Below, one piece after another: positions 26,312 to 34,391 of a stretch of 64,000 bases of DNA (position 1 is its first letter; every line of letters begins with the position of its first letter). The notes under the pieces are model-generated. The model worked only from the letters and a program-made list of their open reading frames with translations, did no database searches and had not been told where the DNA came from. This stretch comes from CAZGUG01 sp964625335 (GTDB lineage Bacteria; Bacillota; Clostridia; Ch29): the NCBI GenBank assembly GCA_964625335.1, contig CAZVBE010000006.1, forward strand, positions 38,017 through 102,016. Direction: 5' to 3'. The position numbers were made by a program, and so were the translations under genes.

Positions 26312-27340
26312 ATGAATTGGAGGGTATGGGCAGTATTATTCGGCCTTGTATTATTAAGCCAGGGCTGCAGTCCCTATACCGAAGAAAAAGCATACAAAGA
26401 AGTACATGAAAAACTGACCGGGCTTGAGACCTACAGCTGTACGGCACAGATTTATGTCAGGGGCAACAAGGAACCCGGGCAATTTATAACCAAACAGTGG
26501 TTCAGCATACCTGACAAGTACCGTTTGGAGGTATTGGAACCAGCCGCCATGCGGGGAAAAACCACGGTGTTTGACGGACAAAGGCTATGGATGTATTACC
26601 CCTATATTGACCAGGTGCTGCTGTTGGAAAGTACGGATTCGTCGATGGATGAAAACATGTTTCTGGGGTTTTTCCTAAGGGATATGCTTGAGACCGAAAG
26701 CATTAATTACAGTATCCTGGAAAATGACGGAGCGACGGTGGTAGTAATAGAGCTGCCTGTGCCCGGCGGCAACAAATACCGCTCCACACAAAAACTGTTT
26801 ATCGGCAGAAGGGACCTCCAGCCAATTATGCTGGAAATATACGATATTAACGGCGATGTTACCGCCAGGGTGGAGTATTCGGATTTTCAGTACAATCCCA
26901 GGCTGGACAGCGATTTTTTCGACAGGGACAAGGTTGTCTTAAGCATGCTTTATGAGGAATGGGATACTTCTGGCATGTTTTTTGATTCCCTCCAACAGGC
27001 CAGGAAGCATCTGGATTTCCCACCGCTTGGGTTTGGCGGAATACCCGGGGAGTTTGCCAGGGATATCATACAGGTGGTGGAGAATAACAACCAAAAAACA
27101 TTGATTGTTACATACAGCAACGACCCGGATTACATTACACTTTTACAGAAAGCGGTTGATAAGGGAGAAGGAGAATCCCATGAGAACGGTGAATTTATAT
27201 ATTTGGATGACAGGGTAGCTATCTATTCGGAAAGACAGGACATAAAAAAAATATCCTGGACCGAGGGCAGCATCAGAGTGGAGCTTATGGGCAATATTGC
27301 CAGGAAAGCTCTTATCGAGATAGCAAAAAGTATTAAATAG
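26312..27340 (+). CDS. LolA-like lipoprotein, probable sporulation protein YdcC family
   Basis: This 342-residue secreted protein has an N-terminal hydrophobic segment ending LSQGCSPY, a lipoprotein-type cysteine about 19 residues in. The body resembles LolA/RseB-like lipid-binding domains (TYSCTAQIYVRGNKEP, QWFSIPDKYRLEVLEP, VFDGQRLWMYYP), with an additional C-terminal domain. In B. subtilis the gene between acpS and alr is ydcC, a mother-cell sporulation gene, and position and length fit that assignment. The ATG at 26312 has GGAGGT 12 nt upstream, slightly far. The outer-membrane name of the fold should not be taken literally in a Gram-positive. Confidence 0.75.
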   Translation: MNWRVWAVLFGLVLLSQGCSPYTEEKAYKEVHEKLTGLETYSCTAQIYVRGNKEPGQFITKQWFSIPDKYRLEVLEPAAMRGKTTVFDGQRLWMYYPYIDQVLLLESTDSSMDENMFLGFFLRDMLETESINYSILENDGATVVVIELPVPGGNKYRSTQKLFIGRRDLQPIMLEIYDINGDVTARVEYSDFQYNPRLDSDFFDRDKVVLSMLYEEWDTSGMFFDSLQQARKHLDFPPLGFGGIPGEFARDIIQVVENNNQKTLIVTYSNDPDYITLLQKAVDKGEGESHENGEFIYLDDRVAIYSERQDIKKISWTEGSIRVELMGNIARKALIEIAKSIK

Positions 27341-27356
27341 TTGAGGAGGAATACAA

Positions 27357-28526
27357 ATGATTAACGGGATAAGACCTGTTTGGATGGAAGTTAACCTTGA
27401 CAACCTTGTGCATAACCTCAGGGAGATAAAGAAAGTTATTAAACCCCCGGCTTCTTTAATGGGAATTCTCAAGGCGGACGGGTATGGGCACGGGGCCGTG
27501 GAAATATCCCGGGTCCTTATGGAAGAAGGGGTGGAGCGGTTCGGGGTTGCGGTATTGGATGAAGCCATCCAGCTGAGAAAGTCCGGCATTGACGTTCCGA
27601 TACTGATATTGGGATACACTCCCGTCGAATTATTTGAACAGGTGCTGGAATACGGTATTACCCCTGCAATTTACAACTATGAGGATGCCTTAAAGCTTTC
27701 GGAATTGGTTTCGGCAAAAGGAACACAGATGCAGATACACCTGAAATTGGATACCGGAATGGGAAGAATTGGGCTGGTCCCGGGGGAGGATTCTCTGGAC
27801 ATAGTGTCGAATATTTATAGATTACCGGGTATTATTATTGAGAGTATTTTTACCCATTTTTCAGTGGCGGATGAAAAGGATAAGACCTATACCGAAATGC
27901 AGTATGAGAAATATATGAATTTTGTAAGTGCCCTTAAGGACAGGGGAATAGATATTCCGCTGCGCCACGTGGGCAACAGCGCTGCCGTTATAGACCTGCC
28001 TGATATGCATTTGGACATGGTCCGGCCGGGGATTATACTATACGGCTTATACCCGTCAGACGAAGTTGACCAGGAAAAAGTTCCGCTTAAACCGCTGGCA
28101 TCGCTAAAAGCGAGGATAGCCCATGTGAAGACGGTTCCGCCCGGTACCAGCGTTGGATACGGCAGAAAATTCATTTCAACCAGGTCAAGCGTCATAGCCA
28201 CCATTCCCCTTGGGTATGCTGATGGTTATACACGTCTGTTAAGCGGAAAAGCAAGCGTACTTGTCAGGGGTGTAAGGGCGCCATTGGCCGGGAATATATG
28301 TATGGATCAATGCATGATAGACGTTACCGGCATTGATGGTGTAAAGGTTGGAGACGAGGCAGTCCTGATGGGAGAGCAGGGAGGACAATCCATTACAGCC
28401 GGGGAGCTGGGTGGCCTGCTTGGTACCATCAATTATGAAATTGTCTGTATGATAGGTAAACGGGTGCCCAGAGTATATATCAGAGACGGTAAGGTTCAAA
28501 AAATAAAGCTTGGCGTGGGCAGGTAA
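27357..28526 (+). CDS. alr: Alanine racemase
   Basis: Alr is the PLP enzyme that makes D-alanine for peptidoglycan (389 residues). The PLP lysine is in GILKADGYGHGAVE (Lys near 39) and the catalytic tyrosine in VGYGRKFIS; AGNICMDQCMIDVT lies in the C-terminal beta domain. The ribosome site GAGGAGG is 16 nt after ydcC, so they are co-transcribed. The EndoAI/EndoA toxin-antitoxin pair lies downstream behind its own promoter. Confidence 0.97.
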   Translation: MINGIRPVWMEVNLDNLVHNLREIKKVIKPPASLMGILKADGYGHGAVEISRVLMEEGVERFGVAVLDEAIQLRKSGIDVPILILGYTPVELFEQVLEYGITPAIYNYEDALKLSELVSAKGTQMQIHLKLDTGMGRIGLVPGEDSLDIVSNIYRLPGIIIESIFTHFSVADEKDKTYTEMQYEKYMNFVSALKDRGIDIPLRHVGNSAAVIDLPDMHLDMVRPGIILYGLYPSDEVDQEKVPLKPLASLKARIAHVKTVPPGTSVGYGRKFISTRSSVIATIPLGYADGYTRLLSGKASVLVRGVRAPLAGNICMDQCMIDVTGIDGVKVGDEAVLMGEQGGQSITAGELGGLLGTINYEIVCMIGKRVPRVYIRDGKVQKIKLGVGR

Positions 28527-28546
28527 ATGCATAAAAATTGGTTATA

Positions 28547-28576
28547 TTGACACACTTATATTGAATAGTATATAAT
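28547..28576 (+). promoter_or_regulatory. Sigma-A promoter of the endoAI-endoA pair
   Basis: A perfect TTGACA (28547-28552) and a perfect TATAAT (28571-28576) with an 18-nt spacer lie about 90 bp upstream of the antitoxin GTG. Confidence 0.9.
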
Positions 28577-28667
28577 GAAGTATATATTTTGCTCAATATG
28601 ACAGCCCTGAATGCGCATAGCTGCGGCTTGTTGGCCTGTGGGTGCCGTAAATCTAGGAGGTGCTAGT

Positions 28668-28943
28668 GTGGCAGAATCGAAAAGGATAATAGTCAGCCTT
28701 CCCGACAGCCTTTTAAAGGAAGTGGATTCCATAGTAAACCTCGAAAAGAAAAACAGAAGCGAATTCATACGGGAAGCAATGAAGCTGTACATCCGGGAAA
28801 GACAGAAGATGGAGATTAGAGAGCAGCTTAAAAAGGGCTACATGGAAATGGCAGCTTTAAACCTTGCCTTGGCAGAGCAGAATTTGAGTGAAGACCACCT
28901 TTCCTTTGGCAGTTATGAGAGCAGGCATGCGGAGGGTGAATAG
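28668..28943 (+). CDS. endoAI: Antitoxin EndoAI (CopG/MazE-like ribbon-helix-helix)
   Basis: This is a 91-residue antitoxin. The ribbon-helix-helix N-terminus (KRIIVSLPDSLLKEVDSI and NRSEFIREAMKLYI) binds DNA and its own promoter. The C-terminal tail (LALAEQNLSEDHLSFGSYES) would wrap the EndoA toxin. The GTG at 28668 follows AGGAGG; in-frame sequence further upstream lacks a site. The stop is followed directly by the endoA start. Confidence 0.92.
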   Translation: MAESKRIIVSLPDSLLKEVDSIVNLEKKNRSEFIREAMKLYIRERQKMEIREQLKKGYMEMAALNLALAEQNLSEDHLSFGSYESRHAEGE

Positions 28944-28944
28944 T

Positions 28945-29295
28945 GTGCAGATAAAAAGGGGAGACATTTATTATGCTGACTTAAGTCCTGTCATTGGCTC
29001 GGAACAGGGCGGCGTTCGTCCGGTGCTGGTGATACAGAATGATGTCGGCAACAAATACAGTCCTACTACCATAGTATCTGCCATAACATCTCAGATAAAC
29101 AAAGCCAAGCTTCCGACCCATGTTGAGATTAATGCAGCAGATTACGGTCTTAACAAGGATTCGGTAGTGTTGCTTGAACAGGTAAGAACCATTGACAAGA
29201 AGCGTTTCAGGGAGAAAATCGGACATTTTGACGATGATATGATGGAAAAGGTCAACGAGGCCTTGAAGATTAGCTTCGGCCTTATAGATTTTTAG
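28945..29295 (+). CDS. endoA: Endoribonuclease toxin EndoA (MazF family)
   Basis: This is a 116-residue MazF-type RNase, the same length as B. subtilis EndoA, which cuts RNA at UACAU. Conserved motifs are RGDIYYADLSPVIGSEQGG, RPVLVIQNDVGN and LEQVRTIDK. The GTG at 28945 is chosen (GGAGG 9 nt upstream, length match). The antitoxin precedes it with no gap. Toxin and antitoxin are intact. Confidence 0.95.
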   Translation: MQIKRGDIYYADLSPVIGSEQGGVRPVLVIQNDVGNKYSPTTIVSAITSQINKAKLPTHVEINAADYGLNKDSVVLLEQVRTIDKKRFREKIGHFDDDMMEKVNEALKISFGLIDF

Positions 29296-29313
29296 AGACG
29301 GGGCGAAGGAATT

Positions 29314-29583
29314 ATGGAGAACAGTTTTGTCCGCACCGAAGTGCTTAACCGGTTGAAAACCATAAAGGGGCACATAAGCGGCATAGAAAAAATGGTTGAG
29401 GAAGGTAAGACCTGTGAAGAAATTCTCCTGCAGATAGCGGCAGTGCGGTCATCCATAGAAAAAACGGGGTATTTGATACTGGAGGAACACTCGGTTGACT
29501 GTTTGTTCCAGGAGATAAGAGATGATAAGTCAAGGGAAAAAATCGAAAGGGTTATATCATCAATAATAAAATATATGAAGTGA
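29314..29583 (+). CDS. CsoR-family metal-sensing repressor
   Basis: This 89-residue all-helical DUF156 protein contains VLNRLKTIKGHISGIEKMVE. It carries the Cys34-His59-Cys63 set (TCEEI, EEHSVDC), the C-H-C pattern of copper sensors; FrmR- and RcnR-type relatives lack it. It follows endoA by 18 nt and may be read from the same promoter. No copper exporter or chaperone gene is nearby, so its targets are elsewhere. Confidence 0.85.
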   Translation: MENSFVRTEVLNRLKTIKGHISGIEKMVEEGKTCEEILLQIAAVRSSIEKTGYLILEEHSVDCLFQEIRDDKSREKIERVISSIIKYMK

Positions 29584-29675
29584 TACGCAATATATAAACC
29601 GGTATGTGTCGTGCAATTATATTAGTATATGATTTTCGGGTATATCCTACATATTCAGACACGGAATCCGCAGCG

Positions 29676-31097
29676 CTATTTTATAATAGCCTTCCAGGAT
29701 ATCCCGTGTTTTTTTATCTTGTTGTGGAGGGTTTGACGGGGCACCTTCAAAAGCCTTGCAGCCTTTGAATAGTTGCCGTTGGCCTGCTCCACCGCTCTTT
29801 TTATCAATTCTCTTTCACAGGCGTTAACGGCGTTTTCCAGCGGAGGGATTTCGCCTGAGGGTTCCGGCTTATCTTTCTCTGCAGCCGGCACTATAGGATA
29901 GGACATATCCGGCGGCAGGGTCTCCAAATCAATGGTATTCCCTTCGATAAAGTTCATTATGCCCTCAATGGTATATCTTAATTCCCTGACATTGCCCGGC
30001 CAGTCATATTGCTGCAGTTTCACAGAAGTTCCGGGGGATATTCCCGTCACATTTTTGCCAAGCTCCCTGTTGTAAATACCGATGAAATGGCTGGTCAGCA
30101 GAGGGATATCCTCTTTTCTTTCCCTCAAAGGGGGCAGGTAAAGGTTTATCACATTCAGCCTGTAATACAAGTCCTCCCTCAGGGTTTTGCCTTCAACCGC
30201 CTTCAACGGGTGTTCGCTGCACGAGGCCATAACTCTTACGTCCGCGTTTACTGTTTTTGCACTGCCTATTCTCCTGATAATACCGTCCTGAAGGATCCGC
30301 AGCAGTTTCGTCTGCAGTTCCATATCCATAGAATCTATTTCATCAAGGAACAGGGTTCCGCCGCCCGCCAGTTCGAACAGGCCCGGCTTATCCCTGGCGC
30401 CGGTAAAGCTTCCTGCCGAAGTACCGAACAATATGCCCTCCAGCAGAGTTTGGGGTATAGCCGCACAGTTCTGGGCGATAAAGGGTTTGGCCTTTCTGAC
30501 CGGGTTTGCATTGTGTATGGCCTGCACCACCAGTTCCTTTCCCGTCCCGGTTTCACCGTAAACCAGCACCGGGGAACTGCTGTCGGCAACCTTTGCTGCC
30601 TTTGACTTAAGGGCTTCTATAGCCGGGCTGCGGCCCACAATATCCTTCAAGGTATAGATGGTCCCGTTTCCTTTATAGGGTTTTTGTTTGGAATCCTTTT
30701 GATACAGCTCTTTCTGAAGGATGGATATCTTATCCGCCATATCCATAACCGCTGTCAGGTCCCTGTATATTTCAAGGGCTCCCACCAGCTCGCCGTCTTT
30801 TATCAGCGGAAGGGTGGAGGTGACGGTCGATACAATCTTTCTCTGGTAATTCATATAAGTTTGGACATAGTCGATAATGGGCTTTTTTGTTTTGAGAACA
30901 CGGTAGAAAGTACTCGTTTCGGGAGTGAGGTCTGGGAATATTTCCAGTATGTTCTTTCCAACGGCTTTGCAGGGGGTGATACCGGCGATGTCGGTGGCCG
31001 GTTCGTTGAAAAATGTGACGTTGGCATCCGGGTCCACCACAAGGATGCCCTCGTCCAGATGCTCCAGTATGGCTTCTAAAAGGAATTTGTGCTTCAT
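29676..31097 (-). CDS. Sigma-54-dependent transcriptional activator with PAS sensor
   Basis: This 473-residue enhancer-binding protein has an N-terminal PAS domain (about 1-115; EGILVVDPDANVTFFNEPA). The AAA+ domain (about 150-385) has Walker A GETGTGKE, GSFTGA (variant of GAFTGA, the sigma-54 contact loop), Walker B GGTLFLDEID and the WPGNVREL motif. The C-terminal Fis-type helix-turn-helix is YSKAARLLKVPRQTLHNKI. The organisation is like RocR. The ATG follows GGAAAGGTG. No -24/-12 promoter was recognised beside it, so its regulon is unknown. Confidence 0.93.
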   Translation of the reverse strand: MKHKFLLEAILEHLDEGILVVDPDANVTFFNEPATDIAGITPCKAVGKNILEIFPDLTPETSTFYRVLKTKKPIIDYVQTYMNYQRKIVSTVTSTLPLIKDGELVGALEIYRDLTAVMDMADKISILQKELYQKDSKQKPYKGNGTIYTLKDIVGRSPAIEALKSKAAKVADSSSPVLVYGETGTGKELVVQAIHNANPVRKAKPFIAQNCAAIPQTLLEGILFGTSAGSFTGARDKPGLFELAGGGTLFLDEIDSMDMELQTKLLRILQDGIIRRIGSAKTVNADVRVMASCSEHPLKAVEGKTLREDLYYRLNVINLYLPPLRERKEDIPLLTSHFIGIYNRELGKNVTGISPGTSVKLQQYDWPGNVRELRYTIEGIMNFIEGNTIDLETLPPDMSYPIVPAAEKDKPEPSGEIPPLENAVNACERELIKRAVEQANGNYSKAARLLKVPRQTLHNKIKKHGISWKAIIK

Positions 31098-31142
31098 TTT
31101 ACACGCACCTTTCCGGCAGTCCGGCCGTCCAAGTTTGATTTC

Positions 31143-31171
31143 ATAGTAGCAATATTAACGGTATGTGTCAA
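31143..31171 (-). promoter_or_regulatory. Sigma-A promoter for the sigma-54 activator gene
   Basis: On the minus strand, TTGACA (31171-31166), a 17-nt spacer, then TACTAT (31148-31143), about 45 bp upstream of the ATG at 31097. Confidence 0.65.
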
Positions 31172-31288
31172 GAAACCGGCAGGTTTAGGCAGCATTTTTC
31201 AGGAAATAATTGCAAGGACAAATATTTTGCATTCCCAGACAGGATTTCCTATGGCTTTATAGAATCTACTAATCTGGGGATATACGCT

Positions 31289-31326
31289 TTCTGCGGCAGA
31301 GGACGGTTCTCGGTTGTCGCGTTCCG
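31289..31326 (+). repeat. GGGACGGTTCT-family repeat, degenerate copy 1
   Basis: TTCTGCGGCAGAGGACGGTT continues through TTGTCGC to about 31326. It aligns with the copy at 31548-31585 in the same orientation and with the copy at 45817. It lies just left of the structured element. Confidence 0.6.
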
Positions 31327-31344
31327 CACGTCAGTGATCAGTGT

Positions 31345-31547
31345 GGCTTCATGAGAACCAGCTTATGCGAAAATGCTTCAGAGGAAACCTTTGCCTTGCT
31401 TTTAGAAAATCCTAACGCATTTTATGCGCCCTCCATGGCGCGAAAAGCCTGACTTGGCATCCTGCCAAGCCTGCGGATTTTCTTCAAAGCTCTGGCTGGT
31501 TTCCTTGCCAAACCATTTTTTAGCATGTGCTTACGTTTCATGAAGCC
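31345..31547. ncRNA. Candidate structured RNA or large imperfect inverted-repeat element
   Basis: A fully nested set of stems spans 203 nt. They are GGCTTCATGA/TCATGAAGCC (31345-31354 and 31538-31547), ATGCT/AGCAT (31373, 31522), AGGAAACC/GGTTTCCT (31382-31389, 31498-31505), GCTTT/AAAGC (31398, 31486) and AGAAAATCC/GGATTTTCT (31404-31412, 31475-31483). Inside are two hairpins, GCGCC/GGCGC (31426-31441) and CTTGGCA/TGCCAAG (31453-31469). No open reading frame of interest crosses it. Strand, transcription and identity are unknown. It does not look like 6S RNA, T-box, tmRNA or RNase P by motif. Confidence 0.5.
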
Positions 31548-31585
31548 TTCTGTGGCAGGAGACGGTTTTTACTTGTCGCATTCTG
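31548..31585 (+). repeat. GGGACGGTTCT-family repeat, degenerate copy 2
   Basis: TTCTGTGGCAGGAGACGGTT continues through TTGTCGCATTCTG. It abuts the right end of the structured element and is a direct repeat of the copy at 31289-31326. It is followed by the palindrome CTGATTA-G-TAATCAG. Confidence 0.6.
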
Positions 31586-31655
31586 ATTAGTAATCAGATA
31601 ACCACATCAATAAGCTGTGCTGTGTACTGCCGGTAAGCCCAAAAGCTTATCAATC

Positions 31656-31761
31656 GGGGACATTCCGCAGCAAGGAATTCTAATGGGGACATTCCTTGGC
31701 TATAAAAGAATACCAACTATGAAGGTGTGTCCCCTGACCTTATTGAAAGCGGTGTGTCCCC
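31656..31761. repeat. GGGGACA/TGTCCCC repeat cluster
   Basis: Two direct copies of GGGGACATTCC (31656-31666, 31685-31695) are followed by two copies of GTGTGTCCCC (31725-31734, 31752-31761), which are inverted relative to the first pair, so the region can fold back on itself. It ends 25 nt before the start of the next gene. With the two features to its left, it accounts for most of the 689-bp gene-free stretch 31098-31786. Confidence 0.65.
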
Positions 31762-31786
31762 ATACCTTATAACAAGGAGGGATATT

Positions 31787-32335
31787 ATGCTGCAAAGAAT
31801 AAGACAGAGCAGAATATATTTATACGGGATCGTTCTGGTTTTGGTGGTACTGTTGGCGGGGCAGATAGTCCGGGCGGGCGATTTTGCACCGGGCTCACAA
31901 CAGGACCCGCTGGTTACCCAGAGCTATGTTGAGCAGAGAAGTGAGCAGTTGAAGTTCTATTTCGAACAGAAATACGATGAGTTTAATTCCCTCATACAGC
32001 AGGCAAACGATAGAATTACGGCTATGGAAAACGGCGGCGGCACCCAGCCGGGGAGCCCGGCAGCAACAGCGGCGGTTTTCCAGGTTGTCAATGTGCCCTC
32101 GGGCAAAAGCCTTATCGGGCACGCAGGAACCGAGCTGGTTTTAAGGGGAGGCAGAGCCACGGCCATACAGAGCGAGCTGGGCGGTCTGGCGGACCTGACC
32201 GGGGCCCGGGATATTGGACAGGGTCAGATAATACCCGACAACCATTTGCTGCTGATACCCAGGACCGATGGCAGGGGTGTAAAGGCAGAAACTGATTGTA
32301 TATTTCTGGTAAAAGGGCGGTATGATATACAATAA
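31787..32335 (+). CDS. Membrane-anchored hypothetical protein conserved beside envelope genes
   Basis: This 182-residue protein has one N-terminal membrane segment (IYLYGIVLVLVVLLAGQIV, about 10-28), a DPLVTQSYVE segment leading into a short coiled coil, and a conserved C-terminal domain (GTELVLRGGRATAI, DNHLLLIPRTDGRG). I recall similar proteins in Clostridia, but no function is known to me. The ATG at 31787 follows AAGGAGGG. It probably heads the envelope gene run, and its start sits directly downstream of the GGGGACA repeat cluster. Confidence 0.75.
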   Translation: MLQRIRQSRIYLYGIVLVLVVLLAGQIVRAGDFAPGSQQDPLVTQSYVEQRSEQLKFYFEQKYDEFNSLIQQANDRITAMENGGGTQPGSPAATAAVFQVVNVPSGKSLIGHAGTELVLRGGRATAIQSELGGLADLTGARDIGQGQIIPDNHLLLIPRTDGRGVKAETDCIFLVKGRYDIQ

Positions 32336-32377
32336 AGCCATAGAGGATGCAGAAAACTGATATATAGGAGTGTTTTG

Positions 32378-34390
32378 ATGAAACCGGATAAGTTTTTGCT
32401 GGCAGTACTGATTTTGTCCCTGGCGGTTGCCGCATTCACACTGTACCAAAGGTTTGAAACAGAAAAACCCTATAACAGGGTGGAGTTGGTTGCCGATTAT
32501 GAAAAATATAAGGAATTGGCCGACGACATGGGCATGGATATGGAAAGGGTACTTACATACTTAAAGGCCTCGGGGGTAACCTCGGTCGCTGTCAAGGAAG
32601 AAACCGTGGAAAAGCTGAGGGCGGACGGGCATATAGCTGTTATGAATCTATGGGAGCTAATGGAGCAGGACCTCCTAAGGCAGCAGCTCAACGAAGTGGC
32701 AGACGAGATTAAAAATTCAGGCCTGGACCCGTCGGGTACCGTGGTAATATTTCCCGTGGATGCTTCCACATACGACCGTATAAAAGAGCCGCTGAAAAAC
32801 AGGGGCAGGGCATTCCGTGACTGGTCGAAGGACGGTATATATGCCATGTCTGTAGCCGGCAGGTATGAGGAGCTTAAAGAGTTGGCGGTAGTGTTTGACT
32901 ATGATAAGTTCGAAATGGCCCGGGAAATGGGCCTTAATATTGCTGCCCGGCCGTCCAACTACAGAGGTGTTACCTCCGGCCATATAAAAGACCTTTTTGA
33001 AAGCTTTAATGACTATCCTGTTACCTCGATGATATTCGACGGCAAACAGGCCCTCGGGTATCCCAACAGGCTGGAAACCACAGCGCGCATGATAAAAGAA
33101 ACGGGTATTGTGCTGGGACCGATAGAAACATGGACTCAGCTGCAGCATATAGAACAGCTGGGATTAAGCCGGGTTTTGGAATTGGCGGACTATCAGGCGG
33201 CAAGGGTTTTCAGCCTGGATGAGGCCGAAGCCAAGAAAGTGTCGCCAAAGGAAGTAATGGACCGGTGGTTTCGGGCGGTGGACGAGAGAAATGCCAGGCT
33301 GGTATATTTGAATCCAAAAATTGAAGAGACCAGGAGTGCCGAGGATAACTTTGATACCAACAAAAAATACATTGGGGAATTCAACCGGCTTATTTCGGAG
33401 CGCGGCTTCGAACCCGGCGCCGTGGTACCTATGAAGGACTTTAATATAGGCGGGATGAGACTTTTGGTACTGGCCTTTGGTATGATAGCCGGGCTTATGA
33501 TATTTATTAATCAATTGATTAAACTAAGGAAAGCATATATATACGGGCTTTTTGTACTCGGGACGGCCGGGTGCTTCGGGCTGCAGTTGGTTGTACCTTC
33601 CCTTGCCGACAAGGTGTTTGCGCTGGGGGCAGCAGTTGTATTTCCGTCGCTCGCCATGCTGTATGTGATTTTGTACTGTGAAAAAGCTATGGAGCATGAG
33701 GGCGGGAAGGACTGGAAGAGTGTGACCGGCAGCAGTGTGCTGCTGCTTCTGAAGGCTTCGCTTATATCACTTATTGGAGCGGCCTTTGTAGCTTCTATGC
33801 TCAGCTCCACCTCCTATCTGCTTGAAGTGGAGATATTCAGGGGCGTGAAAATTGCCCAGATAATTCCGTTGCTGCTGTTTACCGCTGCTTACTTTCTGCT
33901 TATCGGATACCGCAGGGATGAGCACCAAAACATAGAGGGTGAAATTAAGTCGCTGTTGGATACCCCCCTGGTGGTAAAATATGCTCTGTTGCTGGGAATA
34001 GCCGCGGCTGCGGGCTATCTGTACCTGGGCAGGACAGGCCATACCGCCGGAGCGCCTATATTTGGTTTGGAGACCTATGTCAGGACCTTCCTGGAACAGA
34101 CCCTGCCGGCGCGGCCCCGCACCAAGGAATTCCTTGTGGCGCACCCGGCACTCATTGTTATGGCTGCGGCAGCATTGACAAAATACAGAGCCCTTATACT
34201 GCCCCTTGGACTGGCGGCGGCCATTGGACAGACTTCAATTGTGAACAGCTTCAGCCATTTGCGGACCCCGCTCTATATTTCCTTTTACAGGACGGTCTAT
34301 GGGTTGGGCTTCGGGATTATTACAGGCGTTATTGGTATAATGGTCATTGGTATCGCAATGAATTTCTTAACAGCCCGCAGGAGGACATAG
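32378..34390 (+). CDS. DUF5693 family membrane protein
   Basis: This 670-residue protein has an N-terminal membrane anchor (FLLAVLILSLAVAAFTLY), a long extracytoplasmic domain (about 40-365) and a C-terminal half with about eight hydrophobic segments. The soluble part contains YLKASGVTSVAVKEETVEKL, typical of the family found just upstream of csaB in Clostridia. The ATG at 32378 follows AGGAG. It abuts csaB with one base between. A role in building or exporting cell-wall polysaccharide is inferred from position only. Confidence 0.8.
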   Translation: MKPDKFLLAVLILSLAVAAFTLYQRFETEKPYNRVELVADYEKYKELADDMGMDMERVLTYLKASGVTSVAVKEETVEKLRADGHIAVMNLWELMEQDLLRQQLNEVADEIKNSGLDPSGTVVIFPVDASTYDRIKEPLKNRGRAFRDWSKDGIYAMSVAGRYEELKELAVVFDYDKFEMAREMGLNIAARPSNYRGVTSGHIKDLFESFNDYPVTSMIFDGKQALGYPNRLETTARMIKETGIVLGPIETWTQLQHIEQLGLSRVLELADYQAARVFSLDEAEAKKVSPKEVMDRWFRAVDERNARLVYLNPKIEETRSAEDNFDTNKKYIGEFNRLISERGFEPGAVVPMKDFNIGGMRLLVLAFGMIAGLMIFINQLIKLRKAYIYGLFVLGTAGCFGLQLVVPSLADKVFALGAAVVFPSLAMLYVILYCEKAMEHEGGKDWKSVTGSSVLLLLKASLISLIGAAFVASMLSSTSYLLEVEIFRGVKIAQIIPLLLFTAAYFLLIGYRRDEHQNIEGEIKSLLDTPLVVKYALLLGIAAAAGYLYLGRTGHTAGAPIFGLETYVRTFLEQTLPARPRTKEFLVAHPALIVMAAAALTKYRALILPLGLAAAIGQTSIVNSFSHLRTPLYISFYRTVYGLGFGIITGVIGIMVIGIAMNFLTARRRT

Positions 34391-34391
34391 A

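Noticed and set aside
31163..31354. A 63-residue plus-strand frame in the gene-free region
   Set aside because: No ribosome site; it overlaps a promoter, a repeat copy and the left side of the structured element, and its composition is unlike a protein.
31345..31547. Identification of the nested element as 6S RNA, tmRNA, RNase P RNA or a T-box
   Set aside because: The branched centre with two hairpins does not fit 6S RNA, and none of the conserved sequence motifs of the other classes is present.
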